From Harmothoe impar (lineage: Eukaryota; Annelida; Polychaeta; Phyllodocida; Polynoidae): 64,000 bases of DNA. The notes under the pieces were generated by a model, which ran no database searches, had not been told where the DNA came from, and worked only from the letters and a program-made list of their open reading frames with translations. Below, in pieces: positions 54,220 to 64,000 of this stretch; position 1 is the first letter of the stretch, and each line of letters starts with the position of its first letter. Both the position numbers and the translations under genes were made by a program. Location of the stretch: assembly GCA_947462335.1 (NCBI GenBank), contig OX381706.1, positions 20,374,784-20,438,783 on the forward strand. Direction: 5' to 3'.

Positions 54220-56640
54220 TATGCAACCTTGTTGCCAGGTGTGCACCTTACAGAGGGCTGTCAGGTGGGAAGACAGCATTACACAGTCTAGACTGGGTTC
54301 TGTTGGCGGGAAGATGTCTTTAATCTCACACTACTCCTCCTGACCCTGGCCCAGAACTGGCGGCACTCCATGGTTAGGTGCTACATTACTACACCTGGCA
54401 CCTTCCTGGTGTGTATGTGTATATATACAAGTGCATGGAGGGTAGGGGCCCGCGGGGAGGGTGGGGGGGGGCACTCATGGGTCTTTAGTGTAGAGATAAC
54501 AACTACCAGGTTGGGAATCTCAGAGGTTGGGAAATTTGACCTGCCTGTATATGTGGATAAGCTGTACATGGACTATCCTATACTCTAACTCGCCGCCGGG
54601 GCTGATTGACAACTGGGTGAACTATTGCACGCCTAGGCATCTCACATCTCTTCAGCAAAAACAACATTATGGTTTTGACTGTCCCACTTTAGTATCAAGG
54701 TCTTCATGACATTTGACTGCCTCCCTTCAGGATGTAATGGAACACTTCCACTCTTGCAAGGCAGCTGTTTCCCAATCCATGGCAGAGTAACCCCCCTCTC
54801 CCCCTTGGGATGGGAGACCCCTTCAATGCTATCTTTGGAAGAACCAGGGACCTTGGCATCCTGGAAGGCGGACACTCAGATTTTATTACCTTCCTCGTCC
54901 ACATGTATTCAATTAGCAATGGTAGCGCACATAATCACTTAGAAAGATGTACCGAGGAGCTGTTGGCTGTCTATTTCATTGGCTTCCTTATCCTGCGTGT
55001 GGTTTACTTTTCATGGTGTAGGAAGGTCCATCATTGGGCCATGGTTGCTGAAAATAGCATCAATGCAAATGTACATAATTTCACAGAGGGACTCTTATAT
55101 ACATATATAGTCAGGTCTGCTTGTCAAAGGCAAAGGGGTGTCTCTTCATAAGAACTACTCGTTATGAATTAAACCCCCATTAACACCATTCACAAGGGGT
55201 ATACATAGGCCCTGCACCGATTGAAAATATACTGCAAAATACCATGGCTGTTACTGCCCGTGAATAATCCCCCATATGGTACACTTTCAGGATTTAGGAT
55301 TTGGGGGCGGGGGGGGGGGCGAACAACTTTAAAGTGGTCACATTAGAAAGGTACTTTGTACAAAGTATACAGTTGCCATTGTGTAAACATATGTAACAAG
55401 ACCCTGATATTTTCAAGTCCAAATATTTTGAGGAACCCCTATGAAATCATCAGATAACCTATGGGTGAATTATGGTAGATTGTACCTTACAGATACGACC
55501 TGAGGAGGGCACTGCTGGTATATATCAACCTATCTTTGTATCAGCCCATCTCTGAATAGCCCCCATGACTGCTGGCAAAGAATAACGGGGACTTCAGTCA
55601 CAGCTGTCCCACATACCAAAGAAACCCTCAACCCTAATGCATTATGCCTAGACTTAGTCTAAGGTCAACTGCCTTTCACCATAATGTTCTGCGTACCTCA
55701 AATGCCATGGTTCCCAACCCCCTCAAAGATATGTGAAAATGCTTTGGGCCATATCTTTGAATGGGCTATACACAGAGAAAAGTAGCAAAATGAAAGTACT
55801 GTACCTAACGGTATGGATACGTTAATGGTCTATTTATTTGTCGGTATCTTGTCGTTGGTAACCTATAACCTATAAGCTATTGCTTCAGCCTGACCAGCCT
55901 CAAACTATTTCAAAGCTTTACCGTTAACCCTTCGACGACCGCATCTATGGCATACTTTTTTTTCTAAATACAAGATTTCCTATGCTTTAGTATAGAGAGC
56001 GTCGTATTCAATGCCCCCTCCCTTTAAATACTATTTGGCCGTATTCAATGGGTACAGGAAAAGTTTCGTTCCTTCATTAAATGGCTTAGAAAAGAAAAGC
56101 CAACTACATTGATACTGTCTCTCACGTATTTCACTCGTGGGGGCTGGGCTATATCCCACTCGACCTGTGGCTTCATAGGATATGGCCCCAGCCGTCCTCA
56201 TGAAATACGTCGGAGTTGGTATCGATGGAGGCTGGCATTTGTCTATTTATTCATTTGACGAGTCTTCAGGGCTGCATTCAAAGAGTTAACAGTACCCAGA
56301 CATGCTGGGTGGTATGCTTTGAACAGAGGGACAGGTAATGGTACCCATGTACCTGGGTTTGGAATGGGGGTCTGTCGTCACAGTTACATGCTCTATAGAA
56401 AGGTGGTCTGTACTTCACTGGTCCTCTTATTACTCTTACGTTAAGGGTTGTGGGTTCTAAAGCCCTGGGAATGACACTGTGCCAGAGTGAGGGCACCCCC
56501 CCCCCTCCAACATCCTGCTTGAGTGCTGTCACTGTAAAGAATGTCTAGACGAAAGTTTCATTTATGGTAGAGCTTCAGTCAGCTCATTTGTAAAGGTTGT
56601 AGCTCCTATTACTCCATACTATGTTTGTGGTGTTTCAAAT
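54220..56640 (+). other. Intronic stretch, no recognised gene
   Basis: Contains a decayed family A terminus near 55925 (TTAACCCTTCGACGACCGCA) and G/C homopolymer runs near 54462-54472 and 55310-55320. Open frames at 54706-55151 look like chance. Confidence 0.35.
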
Positions 56641-56644
56641 CTAT

Positions 56645-57116
56645 GTACACTCTTAAAAATATCCTGTAAAAAGTACAGTGATTCCCTGGCAGCAATCATT
56701 GCCAGGTTTTCATGTTTGTTTTACTGTCACCATATTTTCCTAATCCCCATAAATTATCATTTAACAGTAATGTGATACAGAAAGGGAAACTATTTATTTA
56801 TTATCTATAATGTGCCAAATGCTGCAAGATTGACCCTGTGATTAATGAGGTAATTGGACATTATCATAATTTTAACACATTTAGATGTGTGTTAAAGTGC
56901 GGGATTCCATTAAAGTCATCATACCTCCAAAGCTGCCACCTGGTGGGCAAACTTCACCGTAGATGAAAATGCTATTTCACTGCACTGGTTTATGGATGTT
57001 CAATGTAAAAAAATAATGGATTTTACACTGTCTCATTGTAAATCACAATTACAGTGATATATCGTCAAATCTGACACTGATTCTCCGTAATTTCAACGGG
57101 ATATTTTTACAGTGTA
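56645..57116. mobile_element. MITE with TACACTGTAAAAATATCC-type ends
   Basis: The left end TACACTCTTAAAAATATCCT and the right end GGGATATTTTTACAGTGTA are inverted complements with few changes. 472 bp, no coding capacity. Confidence 0.78.
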
Positions 57117-57256
57117 TTTCTTATATTCCCCAAACCCATCATATTGAAAATGGTGAATGGTGGGCGATTCTACGTATGAAACCCAGTCTATTTACAAATT
57201 ACACTTTATGTCATTAATTCTGACAAGTGAATCCTCCAATTCATAGATGAATAAAG

Positions 57257-57286
57257 CTCCACAGCCCAGGACAAAAGGTCCACAGG
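57257..57286 (+). CDS. Receptor gene 2: candidate 30-nt mini-exon
   Basis: After ...GAATAAAG, 30 nt in phase 1 at both ends read (A)PQPRTKGPQ before a donor GTATGT. It fits the proline-rich linker pattern of the other candidates, but the acceptor lacks an adjacent pyrimidine tract. Weak prediction. Confidence 0.2.
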
Positions 57287-57289
57287 GTA

Positions 57290-59840
57290 TGTATGTTCTA
57301 GAGTATACAGGTGTGCATTTTATCAGTTTCTTGCACTGCCCAATGGGTACAGGGTCTACTGAGGATAATCACAGACCACAGACAGGGGATCCTCCCAAAT
57401 ACCCCCTAGAGCTAGGGTTGGTCCCACCCTGTTGGGTGTAGGATGGATGAGTTGTTATGCACTGGGTGACAGATGGCGTGGTATGTCTCTATACTGGGGC
57501 AGTACGTGCACAGATGTATACAACCTTCTTCACTCCTGTCAGTACCCTCAGTGGAACGGCCCTGGATGGTTACATAGTTGATGATACATGTGTCACCTTA
57601 TACCTGATTATCAGTTTGGATGAGGAAGTTTCTTTGCACTCCATCTGAAGGTAACTGAAAATTCGCTGCCCTTTTCTTCATTCAGATTGGAGTAATTCAA
57701 AATTGATAACTTGGTAATAATATTTAGCACATGTTTTTTTCAATTATCAATGTAAGGCATCATCTGGTTCCAATACATCACCATATCTGTTAACTTCAGA
57801 TATTGCGGTTAAAATTGAGGAATGTTTGGAGAAATAGATATTTAAAATCAAAATATTAGATGGTATGGTAAAGTAACAGCCTTCTCTATCCATTTTTAAT
57901 AGTCAAAACTGGTTCTTGACCTCTTTCGGGAAATCAATCTGGGAGACCATAATATAGTTTACTTCTAAAAGGATACAAATATGACAGGTTGAAAGGTCCC
58001 CTTGTCAACTGGAATATAATTTAGAAATTCCACTTTGACGTCTCTTAGAAATGCTCTTGATTAGTATAATGACTAATGACTAATTTAAATGTTGTAAGGG
58101 CACTAGTAGTAGTGACAATACAGCACTGGTTTCAATATTTAAATTATTCAAGTGACATTTGCATACATGTTTTTAAATGAGATAAAATGGGTGTGTGCCC
58201 AAAAGTAGCTGACGTGTGTCCACTGTATTCACACCTAACAGCTGTCGTTGTTCACTACCTTCCACCCTGCCACGGCCAGCCTGATGATATATTACATGGT
58301 CACAATGATCTCACAACTTCCACCTATATTCCACAGTGATCAGTCCAAAAAGAATAAAAGTGTATTTCTTGCAGCATGGTATAGTATAGAAATAGAGGTA
58401 TGAGTCTTTTTTCTTGAAAGTACAAGAAATGAGAATAAATTTTCATGCATATTTACTCATCAGGGTGACTCAATGATTTCTTCAGTAACTAGCAATGTCA
58501 GAAAATGTTTGGATCTTTCAGTTAAATGTATTTTCCTGCAGCCAGACACTTATTTAGGCCACTGTGGTCAGTGGGATACCTCAGATTGTTTTTCTTGACT
58601 AGCATTTTGCTAAAGTATAAAAAGAAATAAAAACAATAAAGATATACAAAAGTCCCATAAATGCGAGAAAAATATCTAGGGTCGGCCCTAGTTTGCAGCG
58701 CCTGAAAACACCTTTGTATGTTTGGCCTCAACTATTTGGATAATCGAAGTATAGGGTGCTGGTGTGTTATAAGTGCTCACCAGCTTCTAAACTGCATCAG
58801 TGAATAACAACAAGGGAAGGAGCCACACTTTTGTAGGCATATATAAATCATGTTGTCAATCTAGATCAAAATGTAATTTGTACCATTGTACCCTTAGTAA
58901 CACAGTAAATCTACGTAGGCCCATATATATGTAATTTGGGTTTTAACTGTGATACTATGGCTACAATTGTGACCTCACCATCACTGCTATTATAAATAAA
59001 ACCATGATAAATATATATTTGATATACTAGATATCTCATTACAGTGTATTTCTAAACGTAATGTTTGGATTATCACTAAAGTAAGGGGTATTTATTGATG
59101 AGACAAATGAAATAACGGTCAGATCTCTCTACTAGCTGTTCACTGATCACGACAATATCTATCTCAGACCTTTTACCTTTTACACATCATTTACCTAAAG
59201 TACAAATATCTAACAATTAAGAAAAATGCTTCTTGCAGATAATAGATGATAAGAACTAAATAAATGTCACAAAGTGTCATATTTTCTAACGACACCTAAT
59301 TAGATCTTTAAGACATAACACCATTGTCATAAATTGTTATTTCCCGTCTATCATGGGATTAATGTAATATTAATTTTGATCTAATCAAATCTGATAAACA
59401 ATTCAACACATAGGCTAAGATTTACAATTTAAAAAGATTAATCTATGTACTCGATAATTAATAATTATATTGGTACCAGTCTTTATCAGATTGATGCAGT
59501 TGTCAATACAGTACTACATTATCATGAATAATAATTATCAATAATAAATAAAATCATATCATATATCATGTTCCTTATCCTAAGGTATGCAAGAAGATTA
59601 CAATAATGTATGCTGTCATTAAAAATGTCATGGCCAAAGTTACCCTATTCGGTTGCTATTTCATTTAAGTCACAGGGTAAAAATATAAGTGAATAAAGCA
59701 ACAGATTTAAACTAAATATAATAATAAAAAACTATAAATACACTTTAACTCAAAGAACAATGTATAATAAATATCAAAATGATTTAATGCATTTATACTA
59801 TCTCTTGGAGTAAACTCATCCATGTTCTACTTAACCTTTT
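57290..59840 (+). other. Intron of receptor gene 2, no recognised exon
   Basis: AT-rich. A diverged family C right end (GGGTCGGCCCTAG to TTTGGCCTCA) lies at about 58677-58731. Otherwise nothing recognised. Confidence 0.45.
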
Positions 59841-59844
59841 GCAG

Positions 59845-60037
59845 TGAACCATGGCCCTACCCTTATCTGGACAGAGGAGGTGGCAGGCAGTGGTACCACG
59901 GGGCGGGTACAGGTGGTGGGTATAGCAGGGGACCCCGCCTCCTGGATACATGCTGAAAACCTGAGGATTGTGGGAGACGTCAAGACCCCCGCTAGGGACG
60001 CCACCTACTACTCCTCCAGGATAGCTGTGGGCTTTAG
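59845..60037 (+). CDS. LRP-like receptor gene 2: first propeller exon
   Basis: The acceptor AACCTTTTGCAG ends at 59844 and the donor GTAAGT starts at 60038. The exon enters in phase 1 and leaves in phase 2, encoding about 64 residues: NHGPTLIWTEEVAGSG, RVQVVGIAGDPASWIHAE, then YYSSRIAVGFR. The LIWTEE strand and RIAVGF loop match the entry blade of a YWTD propeller. The split Arg codon (AG+G) is completed by the exon at 60549. The codon shared with the upstream exon becomes Val if that exon ends in G, as all the candidate upstream exons do. Confidence 0.8.
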
Positions 60038-60239
60038 GTAAGTTATTAAAGCATTTCATATCATGGAGTTACACACCGATAGCATAACTCATAACGTTTC
60101 TAGCCATGTTTGTTCTATTGGTAATGGAATGACTCAATGGGACTCTGATATGTAATGAAAAATTAAATTATAACAAAAAATTAAATCATATCGTATACCT
60201 CTACGGTAGACATATAATCATAAAGACAAAACCTTACGC

Positions 60240-60470
60240 TGTTGGTATACTTTTTTTGTGTACACCATGAATTGTCCTAGCACTGATCCCTGTGGTACTA
60301 CAACGATTCTGGGTTTTAAATTAGAAACTAGACCGTTCCCAATTGTACATTGAGTTCTGTAAGTTAGATAAGATCTGAAACAGTTCAGATAACTGATTCT
60401 ACATCACATCCAATATTTGGTAATTTACATAGTAATAACAGATGATCCACAGTATCGAAGGCTTTAGGTG
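60240..60470 (-). pseudogene. Antisense LINE fragment in intron
   Basis: On the - strand, PKAFDTVDHLLLL (about 60430-60470) precedes VVPQGSVLG (about 60272-60299), spaced as in LINE 1 ORF2 (DLRKAFDTVDHLLLLNEL, GVPQGSVLG). NIGCDVESVI also matches KIGCDNESVA of LINE 1. Frames are broken. It is an old insertion of a LINE 1 relative. Confidence 0.75.
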
Positions 60471-60548
60471 CGTGCAGATGGCGCTCTCTTAGGCTTTATA
60501 TCGAGTCATATCTGTTGTGTGATAGAACCATATACCTCATACTTCCAG

Positions 60549-60702
60549 GTATGCCACCCAGGAGCTGTTCTGGAGTGACATTGGCTTTAAGGAGATCCAC
60601 AGGACGCGGTTAGCCACGGCTCAGGAGGCCCTGGAGGCCAAGGACCCGCAGCAGGCAGGGGCCAGTACTGTAGAGAAGATCTACTCAGGCACATCTCAGC
60701 AG
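60549..60702 (+). CDS. LRP-like receptor gene 2: second propeller exon
   Basis: The acceptor ATACTTCCAG ends at 60548 and the donor GTACAA starts at 60703. It enters in phase 2 and leaves in phase 0. It encodes about 51 residues: YATQELFWSDIGFKEIHRTR, a classic YWTD blade (LFWSD, then I-x-R), and a long loop AQEALEAKDPQQAGAST before VEKIYSGTSQQ. The extended Gln/Ala-rich loop is longer than usual between propeller strands. It joins directly to the exon at 61236. Confidence 0.86.
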
Positions 60703-61235
60703 GTACAATATAGACAATACTATTGTATTCTAAAGCATGTGCTTCTCAACACCTTCACTCCATATTATGTAGGAATGTGGTTAAAAGGCAGAGATTGCGA
60801 ATTGACCACGTTGCTAGGCAACCATGATCCCTAGCAATAAACTAATTAGAAATTGAATATCTCTGGACATAATAATAGGGGGGTACAGTTAGTTTTATTT
60901 TATCTATTTTAAATTTTCAAATGCATGTGCCTCTTTGAAGGTATATTTTGTTATTTCTAGCCATGGCAACCAAGAGAACCGAATTCCAACAAGCGTTCGT
61001 GGGTTCCTATACTAGGGATCAATAATATACACATGATTACATAGGTTGGACAAAACTAACATCCAATGGCCATGTCCTAATATGGGTATGAATCATTTTG
61101 CTGTTAATGGGATGGGACCCATCCATTATCATGACAAAGTGAAATCACTTTAAAGGCAGAGATTATTTGCAGAAAGCGTATTTTGTACATAGATAAATCC
61201 CCGCAAAATAGTCATACATTTTTATTTTCGACTAG

Positions 61236-61399
61236 GTGAATGGGCTGGCCGTAGACTGGATGTCAGGGAGTGTGTACTGGACGGACGCCCTGTACAACTG
61301 GATCACTGTAGCCGCTACTGGCCGCTACGACGTGTTCCGCCACCTAGTGTTAACGGGACTAGACAAACCCATGGGTATCGTGGTGCACCCAATGATGGG
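61236..61399 (+). CDS. LRP-like receptor gene 2: third propeller exon
   Basis: The exon reads VNGLAVDWMSGSVYWTDALY, the strongest LDL-receptor class B signature in the window (GLAVDW, then VYWTD), followed by DVFRHLVLTGLDKPMGIVV and HPMMG. The acceptor TTTTCGACTAG ends at 61235 and the donor GTGAGT starts at 61400. It enters in phase 0 and leaves in phase 2. The gene must continue, but no further + strand exon is seen before the window ends. Confidence 0.9.
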
Positions 61400-62350
61400 G
61401 TGAGTACTGAGGGTCTCACGGACCTGTTCTGTTTACTGTATATGCCGCTAACATATTAAGATCAGACCCACATCTCTGACCAGATGGCCATAACCTTTTA
61501 TTCGAACTGCTCCAAATTACACACAATTGTCTCCATGTCATACCATCAGGCATGTGTCATAACAGCAGACACACCTTTTAGGCCACTCTAATTAGATGCA
61601 ACATGACCCGTCCATAAGGACTTACAATGTACTTCTACTATCTACTATATGCATATAATCATGTTTGAAAGACGCACAAGCTGAAGTCTTAGTTAATACT
61701 TGCCCTAGGCTAACTGCAAAACTCCAGGATAAATAAACGCATTCTCAATCTTAATCTCAATTAATAATAATATACATATGATTTATTTGGAGCACATGCA
61801 ATTTTGACATTTTTGAACTATAAATCCTAAGGGTATATTTTACATACTTCAGCTCGAAATGGTACAGCACCGCTTGAATATTCTGTTATACAATATGTCA
61901 TAAATCGGTTGAGAAAAGCTATTTAGCACCCTGCTTGAGTATGAGTAGTATACATTTTCATGAACTGACTTTTTCCTGATGTAATGACAAGTGATATCTG
62001 CTAGCACCGGTTGATTACTTATATCAATTATTAGTACAATATGGTGGGATTGATATTACTAAGCAAACAGCACCTTATCATCTGCGGTAACCTATTTCAT
62101 ATGTATTTTGGTAAGCATCTTTTAATCATTCCAATGGTGTGTTTTTTGGCTAGTATTCATAAATAAAATATATTGATCTGTTCATCAATGGCACCGAATT
62201 ACACTGTTTGTGTAATTGACAATAAAGACAGATATATCTGATTCTTTTTGTCAGTTGTATAATGAAAGCATTGTAGTAGTTCATCATCCAGCTAAATGGT
62301 TATAACATTGGGGATATATATCCGATACGAGCATTACTGCTAGAGTATCA
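61400..62350 (+). other. Intron of receptor gene 2 / sequence past the ankyrin gene's stop
   Basis: AT-rich, with no coding signal recognised on either strand. It would hold the 3' UTR of the - strand gene; the first TTTATT (AATAAA on the - strand) that I noted is about 570 bp beyond its stop, near 61782. Confidence 0.4.
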
Positions 62351-64000
62351 TCAAAGAAGGCATATGAACTTCTTCAGTGGTTTTGGCAGCAGTAAACGTT
62401 CACAGGACACATCCTTAGGGTAATGCAGTGTATTGTAAATAACACCCCGACATAGAACCCTGAGGGACCGCAGGGGAGGGAACCTCTGAGACAGACTCCC
62501 CTCCTCACACAGTGGGTTAGGCATTAGGTGCCGACTGTCCCTTAATACCCCTGCATGTTGATGTAGGTACCCCACCTGCTCCAGGTACTCCTTGTGAGGC
62601 CTCACCGACATGAGCAGCTCACTCATGTAAGACCCACAGTCACAGCGCACCACGCCGTTAGTGAACTCAGCGAGCAGCTCCCCACCCAGGTCGTACTTAA
62701 GGAGCATGGTGCGGAGCAGCTCCTTGACGGCAGGGCAGCAGGCCTGGCCCTCACTCCTATTGAATACAATCAGACCATGCCCATGCCTGATCCTACTACT
62801 CATACATGTGGATGATGGTACTGATAATGCTGAAAGTTCTGTGGTTATTTGGCACATGTAGTGCTCCTGTTGCAGAACAGAAATTATGGCCGATATGGAT
62901 GATATCATCTTCGCTGTGGCTACTTGTGACGTTAGATGACTGGAAATGAGGGATCTGATTGCCCTCATTATGAAAGCCTTGACTTGACTGAGTCTAGCCC
63001 TGCCACCATGGGAGAGAAGTAGGGATACCATGCTACTTATAGTATTGGTATCCGTGGTAGTTGGAGGATTACTTAAGAGAACCTCAAGAGGCGTTTTGCC
63101 CTTGGTCCCTTGGGAATAATTTACATCGGCTCCAAGTTCAAGCAGCATGAGTATGGTATCGGTAATATCAGAGGGGAAGCCACTTTCAAATCGACTTTTC
63201 TCAAATGTACTCTGCTGTGTCACATATAAGAGACAATTCCCAACGTCCTTAGCAGTGTATACTCCATAGGCTGAGCCAACATCATAGATCTTAGCTATAA
63301 GTTTGGCCCCGTGGCAGATTCCAAGATGGAGAGGTATCAGTTTATCTCTGATCTCCGCTGTACAATCTTCTTTCTTTAGAAGTTCATCTACACATTTCAC
63401 AGCCCCACACTCACAGGCAAGGTGAAAGGCACTTTTGCCATCAGTGATAGAAGTGGGGTCATACCCTGGGATTAGTAGATGCATTAAGGCGGGGTTGTCC
63501 TTCTGGAGAGCCCCATACAACGCATGTCCAGTGTGAGGGAGGCGGTCATGTAGTTTCCCCACGTTGACATTGGCCCCATGCTTTAAGAGTATCCCCACAG
63601 CCTCAACATCCCCACACTCAACAGCTACCTGTAATGCAGTAGTCTCCCTCCTCACATCACTATCGGGAGCAGAGATATTAGGGTCCAAACCCTTCTCAAG
63701 GAGAAACTCCAGAATATCATTTCTGACCTTATTCACCGTGGCACTGAAAAGCTTCCACTGTAGCTTCCGTATGGGGGAAACTTTCATGGGAGCACCAGGC
63801 ATTTCAAAAAGGTTCTGTATTGAACTGAGAGGGCAGTTTTCGTTTATTGCACGAATTATGTTAAATGTACGATGCCAGTTACTCTGTTGGTAGATGGCAC
63901 CAGGTTCATCATCGGTTCCAGCCCCTGAGGAATCTACAGGAGACGGTATGGTATATGGTCGTACCCTGGTCCATACTAAGTCCTCGTAGTACCTATCCTG
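62351..64000 (-). CDS. Ankyrin-repeat and SOCS-box protein (ASB-like), partial at the right edge
   Basis: The - strand frame is open without intron from the window edge to TGA at 62351, giving at least 549 residues. An internal Met at 63802 is not necessarily the start, since 66 more codons are open upstream. Ankyrin repeats include ILEFLLEKGLDPN, TALQVAVECGDVEAVGILL, KSAFHLACECGAVKCVDELL and TILMLLELGADVNYSQG. The C-terminus carries a SOCS box: SLRVLCRGVIYNTL (Elongin B/C-binding BC box, L-xxx-C) and LLLPKPLKKFICL (Cul5-box position). ASB proteins are substrate receptors of Cullin-5 ubiquitin ligases; the substrate is unknown. It lies antisense to receptor gene 2, probably inside one of its introns. 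Confidence 0.88.
   Translation of the reverse strand, partial: QDRYYEDLVWTRVRPYTIPSPVDSSGAGTDDEPGAIYQQSNWHRTFNIIRAINENCPLSSIQNLFEMPGAPMKVSPIRKLQWKLFSATVNKVRNDILEFLLEKGLDPNISAPDSDVRRETTALQVAVECGDVEAVGILLKHGANVNVGKLHDRLPHTGHALYGALQKDNPALMHLLIPGYDPTSITDGKSAFHLACECGAVKCVDELLKKEDCTAEIRDKLIPLHLGICHGAKLIAKIYDVGSAYGVYTAKDVGNCLLYVTQQSTFEKSRFESGFPSDITDTILMLLELGADVNYSQGTKGKTPLEVLLSNPPTTTDTNTISSMVSLLLSHGGRARLSQVKAFIMRAIRSLISSHLTSQVATAKMISSISAIISVLQQEHYMCQITTELSALSVPSSTCMSSRIRHGHGLIVFNRSEGQACCPAVKELLRTMLLKYDLGGELLAEFTNGVVRCDCGSYMSELLMSVRPHKEYLEQVGYLHQHAGVLRDSRHLMPNPLCEEGSLSQRFPPLRSLRVLCRGVIYNTLHYPKDVSCERLLLPKPLKKFICLL

Noticed and set aside
54706..55151. Overlapping frames of 78 and 113 codons as exons
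   Set aside because: The possible splice sites give inconsistent phases and the composition is not protein-like; probably chance.
1..64000. Prokaryotic reading with operons, ribosome-binding sites or terminators
   Set aside because: Consensus GT-AG splice sites with matching phases, LRP and SOCS-box domains and LINE elements show animal DNA; no tRNA or rRNA gene was seen.

Overview
This window is eukaryotic, animal genomic DNA, roughly 60% A+T by eye. Genes are split by GT-AG introns, introns and intergenic DNA are packed with short inverted-repeat transposons, and there are LDL-receptor-related (LRP-type) exons, an ankyrin/SOCS-box gene and non-LTR retrotransposons. The mix suggests a marine invertebrate (lophotrochozoan or invertebrate deuterostome); the sequence alone does not settle which.

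Layout. (1) 306-13928, + strand: the 3' part of an LRP-like receptor gene. It has an EGF-like exon, five exons of one YWTD beta-propeller and a last exon with the transmembrane helix and cytoplasmic tail, all with compatible splice phases. (2) 17.7-24.0 kb: a non-LTR retrotransposon (LINE) with three ORFs: a NADAR-domain protein, an SGNH-like protein overlapping it by 17 nt, and an intact 950-residue endonuclease/reverse transcriptase. (3) 24.5-29.2 kb: a second, decayed LINE with a related SGNH C-terminus, stops, frameshifts and a 313-bp insertion. (4) 29697-30544: a second transmembrane/tail exon, paralogous to the first and in the same splice phase, with no ectodomain exons of its own nearby. 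It is therefore a candidate alternative last exon. (5) 33476-33590: a frameshifted relic propeller exon. (6) 34-45 kb: an intergenic stretch loaded with miniature transposons, notably a family with TTAA target sites. (7) 45.2-61.4 kb: the 5' end of another LRP-like gene: a CpG-dense block, a signal-peptide exon, candidate phase-1 mini-exons, then three propeller exons. (8) 62351-64000, - strand: an intronless ankyrin/SOCS-box coding region running off the right edge.

How it fits together: the receptor pieces look like a locally duplicated family of single-pass propeller receptors whose cytoplasmic tails have diverged (one has an NPGY motif, the other does not). The retroelements lie between the two tail exons. 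The most unusual item is the retrotransposon carrying a complete NADAR domain. This family is known to remove ADP-ribose from guanine bases, so the domain could protect the element's nucleic acid; that role is inference. Two nested transposon insertions give clear target-site duplications (TAA and TTTA).
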